A stretch of DNA of 64,000 nt, taken from the NCBI GenBank assembly GCA_900291925.1, contig UWYS01000010.1, forward strand, positions 248,001 to 312,000, given 5' to 3'. The position numbers and the translations under genes were made by a program. Each line of letters opens with the position of its first letter. Position 1 is the first letter of the stretch. Of the stretch, positions 33,164-44,035 are shown piece by piece. The DNA is from Thecaphora thlaspeos (Eukaryota > Basidiomycota > Ustilaginomycetes > Urocystidales > Glomosporiaceae). Under the pieces are notes generated by a model. That model was not told the origin of the DNA. It was given only the letters and a program-made list of their open reading frames with translations, and made no database searches.

Positions 33164-33748
33164 TCAAGCGTCCTTCGGCGGAACCTGACAACCGACGAAG
33201 AAAAAAGGAATGATCTCGGGTCCTTCGCCGTCGAACGTCAGCTCATGTTGCAAGAAATCGGGAAAGACCTGTGCATGTGATTGCCGTCATTTGTCACGAT
33301 GCACGATCCGAATCGACGATAAGCCATCTCTCCGCAAGCCTCTCGTTCCATTCCGCTATTCTGAATGCTAGGGTTGTTGGAGGGACGGACTCACGGTAGG
33401 AACCATCTCCAATCCCTTCCATGTACAACTGACGGTGTAACCGGGGATGAATTCACCAGTTGACGTCTTTCCACTTCCACCTACACATCCACTACTCCAC
33501 TCTTCTTCCTTGTATCCTTCTCGTCCACCGTGTCCTTCCTGGTTGGAGAGATACAATGCGGTTTTGCGACAGTATTCTTGAAAGGCAGGACATAAACCCG
33601 TCGTAGGACCGGGTGGACCTACTGAAAAGGTACACGCTGTACCTCCACCTCTGCTGGCTTCTGGGAAGAGAAAGGGAAGATGAAAGGTTGAGATGAGTGT
33701 GGTTAGAAAGGTAGAGGTTGACAGGGAGAGGGGTAGGGGGAGGTACAT
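33164..33748 (-). CDS. Small secreted six-cysteine protein, effector candidate
   Basis: Not recognised as any named family. Two exons, 33748-33395 and 33268-33164, separated by a 126-bp intron (donor GTGAGT, acceptor CAG), in phase 0, encode 152 residues. The first 30 residues form a hydrophobic, Leu/Phe/Thr/Ser-rich signal peptide ending near PEA-S. The mature part has six cysteines at 39, 53, 60, 88, 108 and 145, a Gly/Pro-rich start and a C-terminal FFFVGCQVPP. The sixth cysteine is in exon 2, which supports the splice model. An even number of cysteines, small size and a signal peptide fit an extracellular disulfide-bonded protein, possibly an effector or surface protein. A frame this short with eye-made splicing needs transcript support. 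Confidence 0.6.
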
Positions 33749-34530
33749 CTCTCGGGCTGTTGAGTGAGATCGGAGGTTAGGAGTTGGTCGAGACGATACG
33801 AACGGAGGGAGAGAGACAAGGAAGATGAGGTCTTATATCGTCCCTCACCGTCTACCACGTCGTACAGCGAGATCGGATGGAAGCCACAAGCCAGCTGGCA
33901 AAGATGGTAAGGAACCTGGACCACCCGCACCATCCGAACCATTGAGAGGTCCAAGCTTATGCCTTAACGTGGGCGTCAGACGTAGCCACGACACGCACCC
34001 CCTCCATTCTTCTCTGACCTCTAAAATATTTACTTCAGCCCAAGCCAAGGCCAAGGCGGCAGTGTTCCAATGCGAAACAATCCACCACGAAATGACGCTC
34101 GAAAATCGGAGTTCTTCGAAGATACCGTACCGTACCGTAACAAGATCATCTCGTTGCACCGATCTTGTAGCTTGTACGGTGTGCCAATTGGACGAGGATC
34201 AGATGGGTGCGGAACGTCTATTGCGTCTATCAGTGCGAGTGCAAGGGAAAAGATACAGTAGAAGAAGGAGAGATTCCTATTACGAAGAGGACATGTAAGC
34301 AGATCAATGGAGTTGGACCTGAGGCACGCACATAGGCTCATTCGCTCATACATATGTTCGACGACTGAGCGGGTGGGGAAAGCCAGCATGGCAGACACGA
34401 GCATCGCGAGCTAAGAGTCGTTTGTGAGACAGTAGAGATGTGACCACAGCAATCCTTAGCCGCCGTGGGTGCGCAGCGGATGGCGACCATTTCCGCGGCG
34501 TCGAGGCCGGTTCGACAGGAAGACCGGTCA
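33749..34530. other. Intergenic: small secreted protein promoter and acyltransferase 3' region
   Basis: No supported gene. A short CCGTA direct repeat occurs at about 34126-34141; otherwise unremarkable. Confidence 0.55.
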
Positions 34531-36147
34531 TCAGTACATCCTGCCGCGCACCATCATGTAGAGCGAGCGCGGCGAGAAACCGTCCATGATGGCTTTTGTC
34601 ATCAGGCCTTTTGATAGGACGGACTCGACAAAGTACCTTCCGGGCACAAAGAGGACGAAGAAGAGCCAGACACGGCGCGCGGCCCGGATGACGTCCGGAT
34701 GCCATCTGGAGAAGCCAGTCGATTTGATGAGGTCCAACGCCTGCCGTTCGATCAGGATGCCGGCCGCCTGGCACATAAAGAAGGTGTACATCCCTCGATC
34801 GTATAGGCTCGAGGCGACGCCAGCCGGGCTGATGGCTAACGGCGTGTTGCGGAGGCGGCAGAAGAGAAACGCACTGCGTTGTCGGCACATCATCAAGGTC
34901 AGCATCACGATACACCACAAGGTCGTCCGCTTGCGACCGTAGGCTGAGGCAACTCACTGCATAGCGGCACTGAAGAGGAAGGTGCCAAAGAGCTTTCCAG
35001 CCCTGGTGTCCCCAAACGGCAAGAGGCGCGCGAGCGTCACGAAGTCGCGCGAATGCCAAAGGTGCCAGCCGCGCGCCCAGAGCCGAGAGATGCTCGCCGA
35101 GCCCAAAGGTCGATCAAAGGCGGGAAGGTACGATGTCGGCGCTTGCGGCCGCCACAGCGAGAGCAGGACCGCCTCTGGCGGCGCGGTGCCGTAGCAGACG
35201 CCAGCACCGAACACGGCCACGATCAGCAGCTGCGAAGCGAGGGGGATCTCGAAGAAGCTCGGAAGATCGACTGGCGACGGACACTTTTCGAACAGCCATG
35301 GTGCGGCCTTGGGTAGCGTCTTTGATCCTTGCTTGGAGACTGGGACGATGAGGCCGTAGGCGCAGACGGTCCAGCTGGTGGGGCTCGCCAGCAGGTAGAT
35401 CCACGCCATGTCGAGGGTGAGGAAGAGTAGCTGTCCGGCAGCGGCGGCGATTGACGTTTCGGCCTGCCCGAAGCGGTGGACGCGAGCATGCGGCGGGACC
35501 TGGTGAGGACGCTTCTTCTCCGTCCGAAGGTAGGCCGACCAGGCATTGAGGTCATCCTGAGACCACTGCAGCGCCCGTCGCTGGTTGGGAAGCAACAGCG
35601 AGGTGCCGGGACGCTTGAGGGACATGACGTCGAGAGCGTGGAGGACCCTACGCCACGAAAGCGCCCGGGGTAACGGCACGGTGCGCCATTCGAGCTTCGC
35701 ATCATCCTCGTCGGCTGTCATTCTCCCCTCGATGGCTCCATCTGCCTTAGTTTTGCCTTTGCCCTCGGACAACTCGGTGATCGGGAACGGCTTGATCCAT
35801 CGCGGCCCTCCGGCTCGAGAGGGGCTGTAGAGCGATCGGAGCGTGTACCAGATGCAAATCTCGACAGCCTTGACGATGAGCGCCCAGGAGAGCGTGGGGA
35901 TGGCGGCGTCCCTCAGCGGGTTGCCGAGCGTGTAGCGTAGGTCAAAGGCGACGCGAAGGGCGCTATGGACGGCAAAGGGAAAGCTTGCGAGGCGTACCAG
36001 CTTAAGGACGGTCGAGGGCGAGGGTAGCGTGAGGCAGAGGGGAAAGAGCCAGAGGAAGCAGAGGCCGACTAGCTGGAGCGCCGAGGCGAAGTTGGGCGGC
36101 CACTGGGACGCCAGCTCGGACGTCAGCCAAGATGGCGCGAGGAACAT
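34531..36147 (-). CDS. Wax-synthase-like membrane-bound O-acyltransferase
   Basis: Multi-pass membrane acyltransferase of the fungal wax synthase-domain family (MBOAT-like), expected to transfer an acyl group from acyl-CoA to a hydroxyl acceptor in the ER; the substrate is unknown. Exons 36147-34958 and 34873-34531, intron 85 bp (GTGAGT, CAG), 510 residues. About eight hydrophobic segments are visible. The family motif region reads LWARGWHLWHSRDF near residue 370, and the splice junction rebuilds FSAAMHAFLF, which supplies the conserved active-site-type histidine (residue 397). GMYTFFMCQAAGILIE follows, typical of the family's last helices. ATG 36147 has an A at -3; an in-frame ATG at 36255 would add 36 residues without membrane character. 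Homologues occur in fungal secondary-metabolite and lipid loci, but no core biosynthetic gene is adjacent. Confidence 0.85.
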
Positions 36148-36976
36148 CGTCGTGTAGCGGCGTCTCCGGGTAGAGGGTCGGTCGGTCGGCGGATCAGTGC
36201 ATCTTGATGGTAGTGAGAGGAGAAGTGGGCCGACAAGGTGGTGTGAAGGGAGCAAGAGCTTCTTGAAGGCTAATAGGACTGCCCGTCATCGTCGATGGAA
36301 CCTTCACTTGCTTTTGCTAAAACGGCCCGCCGGCCGCGCCGACCCACCAGCCTTTGGCCTTGCTCTTGGTCGAGATCGCCATCCGTGTGCCAGGCTGACG
36401 AAATGGTCGGCGACGACAGAAACAAGGTGTACCGTGTAGTTGCGCAGCGACCGTGGCGCCAAGCTGCTGACCGGGCTGCAGAAAGGAAGAGGCTGAGCCC
36501 TCTCACTCCAATACTGCCCTTCCTTCCCAAGCATAGCTCCGACTGCGCTTCCAACCACTCATACTCTCCTTCGACGGCTCTTCCGACCATTCGCAGCAGG
36601 TTGGTAGCTCTCCAGTTGACCCAACAGGTGGCACATAGCATACCTGCATACAATCTGCACTCTAAATCTATCCCCTCGATCCAGGGGCAAGTGAGCGATC
36701 TGACAAATGGATCTAGGCCTCTTTTTGGTGCGTGGTACAAGTACAGAGGGGTAAGGTGAGAAGCGAGTCGAGAAAGAGGGCGTAAGACCCTCAACGATGA
36801 CAGGGACGGCGCCGAAAAGCCGGCGAATCACTGTGGCAGAGTACCCTGTCCAGGAGACGACAGGCAGCGCGCAGCAGCGGCCGCTCCGTGCCAAGGGGAC
36901 CGTCGGTGATCGGTCGCAATCCGCAAGCGACATTCGCGCTACGCTGGGTGGCGGCCAGGGATATCGATCTGACCGC
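36148..36976. other. Intergenic: acyltransferase promoter and uL14m 3' region
   Basis: About 830 bp between two tandem minus-strand genes; no supported feature. Confidence 0.55.
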
Positions 36977-37588
36977 TCAGATGACCTTTGGCGCGAGGCT
37001 GGCAATCTTGCCCCAGCCGGTGTACCTCAGCTCGCTCGCGACAACGCCGTTGACGCGCGTGCCCAGCGGCTCCTTCTTGTTGTTGAGCAGCACGCAGGCG
37101 TTGTCGTCGAAGCGGATCACCCGACCATCGGGCCTCGTCATCTCTTTCTTGGTGCGCACGACGACGGCGTGGCGGACGTCGCCCCGGCGCACCTTGTTGG
37201 CGTTCGAGACGGATGGCTGGCCCGGAGTATTCGAGATCGGTCGTGCCTTTTGGATGACGACGACGATTTCGTCGCCTGTCGGAGGAGATGGGTAGAGGAG
37301 ATGCGATGATAGGGCAAGGTCAGTCTCGGATGCTCCGAGCAGGGCTCTGGCGTCGTGAAAGCCTCTCGACTGGAGGTGGCCTGTTCGGGTGAAAGCCGAG
37401 CGGATCTCCTCCTTTGCGTCTGGAGACGACAGCCTCTGCTGTTCCTCGCGGCAGTATACCTCGCCTTGCTGTCACTCACCGACCCGTGCAAGACCGTGGT
37501 TGGTCTTGTTCCTCAGCACGTTGACGCACTCGGCCACCAGCCCGCCAGAGTTGTCGATGATGGCCATCGTTGCCTTGAGCCCCAACAT
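36977..37588 (-). CDS. MRPL38: Mitochondrial large-subunit ribosomal protein uL14m
   Basis: Bacterial L14-type ribosomal protein of the mitochondrial large subunit. Exons 37588-37480 and 37275-36977 (donor GTGAGT, acceptor CAG) join within a Gly codon to give [15 protein letters not shown]; 135 residues in total. Diagnostic segments are [17 protein letters not shown], the [18 protein letters not shown] block, [33 protein letters not shown] and the terminal KIASLAPKV. These match the bacterial/mitochondrial form rather than cytosolic L23. No cleavable presequence is obvious, as in many L14m proteins. The frame is open upstream, so a longer N-terminus or an extra 5' exon cannot be excluded. Confidence 0.93.
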
Positions 37589-39608
37589 TGTCCCTGTCTT
37601 GTGTGCTGCCTTGCTTTCGGATGTTCCGTAGGGTATGAAAGAGGTCGCGGATCGAAAAGCCTTGAGTGTCTCCGAGGAGGCTACCTTGAGCGAAAGCGGA
37701 GGGTTGATAAGGATATTGCGGTGTTCGTTGGTGGTCCCTGCTCGAGATGCTAATGTAGGAGCGAGGACAATCTGCCTGTTGGACCCGCTTCGAAGTGTCG
37801 GGGAAGAACGGCGAGTTTTCGACGGCCGGCTGAGATTGAGTCTCGGGCTCGGAGCCGAAATAACTTTCTGGCAGACAACCCTGTCGGAGCCGATCTTGTA
37901 TCGAGAAACATAAAAGTGTTCCCGATTCAGGTAAATCTCCGATCTGCCTCCAGCTTCGGCCTGGACGTTGCATATTAGCGGAGTTCGGCACCGTTGGTTT
38001 ATCCGCAGCATGGATCCCAACGGCCAGGCGCGATTGTTCCCTCGGACCGAGGCAGCTTCAATATCGACACACGATTCTGCACCGTCCAGAGGGTTGGCCG
38101 GCGCTCCCATAATCGAATTCGTGCTATGACGAGCCTAAGCGTCTATATCGGAAGGGAGGAAGGAGACCGGTCGTCGCCCCGAACGACATCGTGACCTTTT
38201 CGTCACCCTCGTCCTCTCCTGCTGATCTGTGGAAGAGACGGCAGAGTGAACAAAGCACAGACGAGGGACGAGGAACCATTTTTTGGGACGATGACAAATT
38301 CTTCCTTCCAGTTTTCAGAGCACACCGCCGAGCAGCAAGGTCGTATGACCGCCCCGGCCTGTCATGGCCTCGAGCGTTCTTCCTGTCGGACGAGACGACA
38401 TGGTGCCGTGCGAACGAGTAAAGATGCGTAGGATACACGCTCACTAAGTGCTTGCAGTTCCTATGAGGAGAAACGTCAATGCCGGCAGTGGCACACAGAA
38501 GGATACCTAGCTGCTCCCGAACAAACCGCCTCGTTGAGTATGGCTATCGCAACAGGGCGGTAAGGAGGAGCAGATGTCGGGCAGACTGCCGGTAGAGAGT
38601 ATTGTACATACGGGAATTTACTGTAAGGCAAGGCTTGAGGAGGAAGTCGCCGTCAGGGGAAAGGCACTGCGTCAATTACTGTACATACGTTCTGTGGCGC
38701 AGAACATGTCCGCCCAACGGCAGTACTGAGGCGCTCGTAGTTCAGTACAACCGTACGTCGAAGGACAGAGGGAAAACGACCGCCTGCCGTTCTGGAGCGC
38801 AACATCCGGACCATCTTTTTCGCGATCAAAGGGCGCAGCGAAGGATACTCTCTGGACTTGATGGTTTCAGGACTCACGCTAAAAGGTGTCGGTCCTCGTC
38901 ATAAGGCGTAGGCGTGGAAGGTGTACTTACTTCCAAATGGATGCATGCCTGCCATCTTTTAGAGGGCTTTCTGCCTGGACTAAAGTGGGACAGACTAGGA
39001 CGAGCTACTGTTCATTTAGCTTCGGAGATCTCTCTGACCCCGTACTGAAGATCAGCAAGTTTTGTACCTATCGGTACACAGGGTCTGGCTTTCACCTGTG
39101 ATCCAACCCTTGTTGGGTTGGCGACGTACAGTACAGTACATAACTTTACATATGTGGTCATGTACACTTGGTGCATGTGTCAACTGCTGCGGCGGCGTGA
39201 GCATACGATACAGAGTACACCTGGCCGCCGCGGTATCAGCGGAACGTACCGGTCGCTTAAGGCAGCCTTGTGACCCCTGTGTGTTCATGCTGCGCAAGCT
39301 GTGAGAAAGAAGTTCTCCGCAGCTTGATCAAACATCAGGCGGAATGAGGTGGGGAAGTGGGCAGAGTTCATTTAGCTTGACGGTCGCTCGCGGCCCCTTT
39401 GCCTTTGTCAGGCTGGGCAAGGTGGTGCTAAAGCTGCTCATCCTTGCTTGCTCACACCTGCGTCATGAAACTCATCTACGGGAGGAACGGATGAGCACAA
39501 TTGGGCGTTGAGGAATGTTGTCTCAAACTAGTCCACGGCGAGGGGTGGAAGCTGTGCAAATTATGTATCCTCAGTCAAGTAGAGGTGGGGAATCCTTTCC
39601 GACGCCCA

Positions 39609-39631
39609 TACAGTACAGTACAGTACAGTAA
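39609..39631. repeat. ACAGT/GTACA tandem microsatellite
   Basis: Four consecutive CAGTA units (row of GTACA repeats). A shorter run of the same unit occurs at 39126-39140 and others are scattered through 38.5-40.9 kb. Confidence 0.85.
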
Positions 39632-40924
39632 CTCTGCGTCTGACTGCATGACCTGCCTGGCCTCCCTGGCCCTGCCCTTGTCCCCCTCACTACTGTACTA
39701 AGCAAGTAGAGGGCAGCGGATCAGACGGAAGCAGAAGCAGAAGCAGGCAGCTACAGGGTAGATGTATGTAGGAGGCCACGGCAGCAGAGATGCGAGAAGC
39801 CGCCGCTTCGCTTCGCCTGACGCGGAGATCCCATCTATCGCTCTACTGCAGGGCAGGCAGGGCGACGGGAAAGCACGTTTGTTACCGCGGCAGGGAAGTG
39901 GGTGACGCCCAGGGGTGTTCTGGTCGCCACCCGGGAGGGGCGCTCTTTCCTTGCCTTGTTGGGCGTGGGCGAAAGGAGAGCACATCCCTGCGGCACGGGC
40001 GAGCTTATGTAGCTATGTAGTCGAAAGGGTTTCGCTCTGCCCGCGGCGTGGACGCACCGCCTCGCCCCGGCCCTTCTGTAGAGCCTGTGGGCCTATTTCT
40101 TTTTCCCTTTCTTTTTTTCCTTGCTTGTGTTGTCGCTCTGGCTCTTGGTCATCGTCTCTGCGTCTGGACGGAGGGAGGGGATGCCTGGAGTCTGTTGCGC
40201 GGGGATGACGATGGCTTTGTGAAAGTACTGTACGGCAAGCAAGTCCACAGAGTAGTGTACAAGTCAGTGGTGGGTTCTACAGTGAGCGGTTCGGCAGAAG
40301 GCAGTGCCGACAGGTCGCCTGCTGCCTTACACTCGACTGTTCTGTTTCTCTTACGCCCAGGGGGGCTTCCATGCCAAGGAGCGCTGTATCTGTGTATGTA
40401 TGTACAGTACAGTATGTACGTAGCGTCTGTGGCTGCCTGCCTTTTCCTGTGCGCTCGCTTGGCTGCTAGAACAAGTCTAGAGCGCGCCTAGCTCTGCCTG
40501 CTCGCCTGCCCTCGTCCGCGTACAGTAGAGTACGAGGTCCCTGACCCCGCCGGTCGCTGTCCTCGTCCCCCTTGGCTTAGCTTCCTCTCCCTTCCCAGCG
40601 TTCAGCGCTCCATCCGACGCAACCCTTCCACCGATCGCCGCCCGCCGCCCTGTGATGCTCTCCGGGGCACCGCCTTCATCCCCAGCTTCCATCGTCGTTG
40701 GCGCTCGCTCGCTCGCTTGCTCTCTCCAGCGGATCCGCCCGCCATCCGCACTCTACCCGCCATCCCTCGTCCTGCCCCCCGCTGCAACTTGACCCGACCT
40801 ATAGAGTACATTCTGTACAGTACCACTCTGTACATACCCTTTTCTGCCTCGCCTTCAAGCACCGGACCTGCTTTCCCTTCTCCCCTTCGCAACACCACCC
40901 TGCCCCCACACCTCCTGCTTCGCC

Positions 40925-40933
40925 TTTATAAGC
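40925..40933 (+). promoter_or_regulatory. TATA-like box upstream of the PKA gene
   Basis: TTTATAAGC within a CT-rich block, about 270 bp before the transposon insertion point. If used, transcription of the PKA gene would start before the element, which would then lie in the leader. Inferred from sequence only. Confidence 0.3.
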
Positions 40934-41194
40934 ACCCAAGTCCTGGCTCGCTCTGCCTCTCTGCCTCTCTTGCCGCCTTCCTTTGCACCTCGTCACAGCT
41001 GCGTCGCCGCCTACCACTGCCTCTCAACCACCACCACCACCATCACCACATCCACAACCACGCTGGCGGTCGGCACTTGAAGTCGCACCCTCTCTATCAT
41101 CGTCGCCTGCACCGAGCCTGGATATTCATAGATCTGTCGACCCACATGGTCGCCCCTCCCCACCTTATCATTCACCCGATATGACGGCGGCCTA

Positions 41195-41348
41195 CAGTCG
41201 TGTGCAGATCAATTGAGATGCGAGGAAAAAAGAAAGGCTGAGAGAGACTCTAGGAGGAGTGATCTTGGCAATTACTCAAGATCACTACCTCCACTTACCT
41301 TGGGCACCTTGCTCGACTACCGTACCCCTGACTACCAACTGTACACTA
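41195..41348 (+). repeat. Left terminal inverted repeat of the transposon
   Basis: Pairs with 44036-44188 in inverted orientation. The first 35 bases are identical; mismatches and a poly-A length difference appear further in, and similarity fades after ACACTAC at about 41348. Confidence 0.92.
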
Positions 41349-41467
41349 CCACCACCCCTTACTGGTGCTGCCTGCCAACAATGCCAGCTCTATCTGACCA
41401 CTCCTGACACCTTCTCTTTCTCCTTCAACCTGCTCTCAATCAACTCTACCATTGCAGCACACCAGCC

Positions 41468-42841
41468 ATGCTTGCCATGCTTCCCAACACTGCTGGAAGG
41501 ATGGCATCCTGGTATCCAGCTTGGTGCACACTCTCCCATGTTGACCTGATGCTGGTCTCCCAGTCACCAGCCTCCCAGTCACCCTTGTCACAGGAGGTAT
41601 TGGCCAACACATTCTTTGACTCACAGTTTGCCTCTAGGCAGCAAAGCCTGCATGCTGCTATACCATACAGCAGCCAGTCTTCCTTGTCCTTGCCAAGGAA
41701 GACATCTGGCACCACCATCCACTCTGAAGACTCTGAGGAAGAGGAAAGCAACTCTCTAGAGCTAGTCCCTGATGTCAGCCTGTTCAAGCTTGTTGGTGGT
41801 CATTGCTGCCAGCTTGAGATGCTTCTGGTCAAGGTGCACAGTAGATTTGACCTATAAGACTTCCATGCTGCCATCTACAGAGCAGTATCAAAGAAGTACA
41901 AGGTGGATTGCTTGCACTTGCCAATCACTGCAAAGATCAAGGGCAATGTGGTGTTCAAGGGTAGCATTGAGCTTACAGAGACAGAATACAAGGAGTTCTG
42001 GCAAACAGTGGCCAAGTCAAAGATCAAGAAAGCAGAAGTGAGCATCCAGCTCTTTGACTGCAGCACCACCACCATCAAGATTGACAACAACAATGATCTC
42101 CCTATGCCAAGCCTGAGCCCCAGCAAGAAGGCAAAGACTGATGCTGCTGCAAAGCTCACCATCTTGCCAATAGAGCAGAACATGGAGGACCTCATGGCTC
42201 AATACACATTCAACAACAACAAGTGCAACAATCTGGGCAGCCTTTGCTTTGTCTGCTGCAGTTGTCACATTGCCATCTCCCGCATGCAGCTGCGCCACTG
42301 GGTGGCAGCAATGGCATACAGTATGCCTGGCTGCAGCATTGAGAGGCCAACCAATGATGCAGCCTTTGTCAATTCCTTCAAGCTCTTGTAGAAGACATCA
42401 GTGGTATCTAGCAGCAGCACCAGCACACAGAGCTCTGGCCAAAGCAGCAAGGATGTCTCAATCAACAACATCTACAAGCTAGCAATATCATTGCTGCTTG
42501 ACAACACTTGGCAGCAGCCACAGCAGCCCATTGTTTGCCTCCTGATGGCCACTCAGGGCAGAGCCAGCTTTGCCATGCCATCCCAGCCCTCTCCCCCATC
42601 TGCAAAGCCCACTGCCAGCTTGTCTTGCCTTCCAGTCAAGGATATGCCAATGTCGCAGTTCCTGGAGGCCAATCCTGAGCTCTTGAGCAATGTCTGTAAC
42701 ACCCTGGCACAGCACAAGATCCGGCAGATGGCAATCCTTGAGATTGCCCTCTTGAACCCAGAGCACTGCAAAGAGCTAGGCCTTGGGGTTGGCAACCTGA
42801 TTGAGCTTGACACTGCGATTGACAGCCTCTGCTGCCACTGA
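41468..42841 (+). pseudogene. Transposon passenger frame with SAM-like C-terminus, two in-frame stops
   Basis: One reading frame of about 457 codons starting at ATG 41468, interrupted only by TAA at 41855-41857 and TAG at 42389-42391, with coding-like sequence continuing directly after each stop. Its function is unknown. Visible parts are a Ser/Glu acidic patch near residue 90, a central conserved-looking segment (LPITAKIKGNVVFKGSIELT, then KKAEVSIQLFD), a Cys-rich stretch (CFVCCSCHIAIS) and a C-terminal helical segment (SQFLEANPELLSNV, CKELGLGVGNLIELDTAI). The last resembles a sterile alpha motif, where LKELGI-x-x-G precedes the last helix. The SAM call is tentative. It is convergent with the transposase and has the same CpG-poor composition, so it belongs to the element rather than being a captured recent host gene. 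Confidence 0.6.
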
Positions 42842-42953
42842 TGGCATCAAGTCTGTTGTGAACATTGCAGCAATTGATGTGACTGTATACCCCTCTCTTG
42901 ATCTCCCCTTGCACACTTGCCACCCTTGCAGCAGCTTTGTAGCATGTTCAATT

Positions 42954-43937
42954 TCAAACATTTTTGCCTTCCCAATCATCATATCCACCTGCTTCAAAGT
43001 ATCTCTTTGTGTGATGGCTGCAGACCATGTCACATGCCTTGTAGATGTTGTAGGCAGACATCTGCTGCACGCTCTTGTACCAGGTGTGAGCGCAATGCCT
43101 GATTCTGGCCTTGATCTGATGGAAGGTGAGCTTGATGGGATTGAACTGTGGCAAGTAGGGAGGCAGGAAGACTGACATACAGCTGTAGGCCTTGATGATC
43201 AATGTTGCCCAGTGGTGGATCCTTGCCATCACAATGACGCTGCAGCAGCCCAGAAAGACGTTGCACAACCAGAGCAGCTCCTTGATCCACACAAGAAATG
43301 TGTCTGCATTGAAACTGCCTTTGATGGTGCAGGGCTCCACCAGCCCAGGCTCAGAGAGATCTCTTAGTACATGGAGGCTGGCAATGAGCAAAAAGCGGGG
43401 ATCCCATGTCTGTGGCACTGCAAGAGTGGTGACTCTGTCTCCTTGCCTTGCCCAGCCTGCAAGCTGTGTGGATACCCAGATATCAAAGGATGACCTGTCA
43501 ACAAAGACCAGCTGCTCTGGGGCATACATGGAGATGCGGTAGATGAAGTGGCAGATGCTGGAGTTGCTCTGCTCTATGGCAATGTGCTTGAGCTTGTGGT
43601 TGGTGAGTTGAAGCCTGGAAAGCTGGTGGGAGATTGTGCTGAGCAAGATGCTGATGCTGTAGTCCTCCAACAGCTCCTTGAGCTTGTCCAGGTAGATGCT
43701 TGGTTTGCTCTTGACCGCTTCAGCAATGATCTGCAGGTCAAGCAGTGTCAGCTTGTGGTAGTGGCCTGGGCCTGCTTGTTGCTTGCCTACAAAGCTGCAC
43801 AGTCACATGGCATGATTGACTCACCAGAGTGTTGCTCTCAAGAAAGCAAGTTGCTAGATGTTGCACTTGGACAGGATTCCATGCCACCAAAGGTGGTGTA
43901 CCAGCACCTTGATCTCTGGGCTGATGGGGCAGTGCAT
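42954..43937 (-). pseudogene. Decayed Tc1/mariner-type DDE transposase
   Basis: One frame carries an N-terminal helix-turn-helix part (ISPEIKVLVHHLWWHG), a second HTH-like block (HKLTLLDLQIIAEAVKSKPS, ISTISHQLSRLQLTNHKL-type) and the DDE core: PEQLVFVDRSSFDIW, GWARQGDRV, SVIVMARIHHW and LPPYLPQFNPIKLTFHQIK. Relative to the family pattern the first Asp remains, the second (usually MDNA) is missing, and the third acidic residue in NPIE is Lys. In-frame stops occur at 43854-43856 (TAG), 43821-43823 (TGA) and 43803-43805 (TGA). The two TGAs lie within a 30-nt segment bounded by GTGAGT and GCAG. The product cannot be an active transposase. Confidence 0.85.
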
Positions 43938-44035
43938 GTTGGAGCAGCAGTGGTTGGGGCAGCAGCAATGCAAGCAGTTGGAGCACAAGGCCATACAAGG
44001 TGGTGCAAGGCAGGGTGGTGTAGGCAGTTGGAGCA

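Larger units (their letters stand above)
37589..41194. other. Gene-poor 3.6-kb intergenic region with GTACAG-type repeats
   Basis: No supported gene; frames are short or compositional. Words GTACAG, CTGTAC and GTACAT recur at about 38594, 38677, 39126-39140, 39609-39631, 39690, 40222, 40396-40416, 40516 and 40805-40838. A 7-bp stem hairpin (CCAACCC/GGGTTGG) is at 39103-39121. The right end (40500-41194) is CT-rich with a TTTATAAGC TATA-like box at about 40925, so it looks like the promoter and early leader of the PKA gene beyond the inserted element. Confidence 0.6.

Noticed and set aside
39103..39121. 7-bp stem hairpin CCAACCC/GGGTTGG as a terminator or regulatory RNA
   Set aside because: A single short hairpin in intergenic DNA with no gene next to it is expected by chance.
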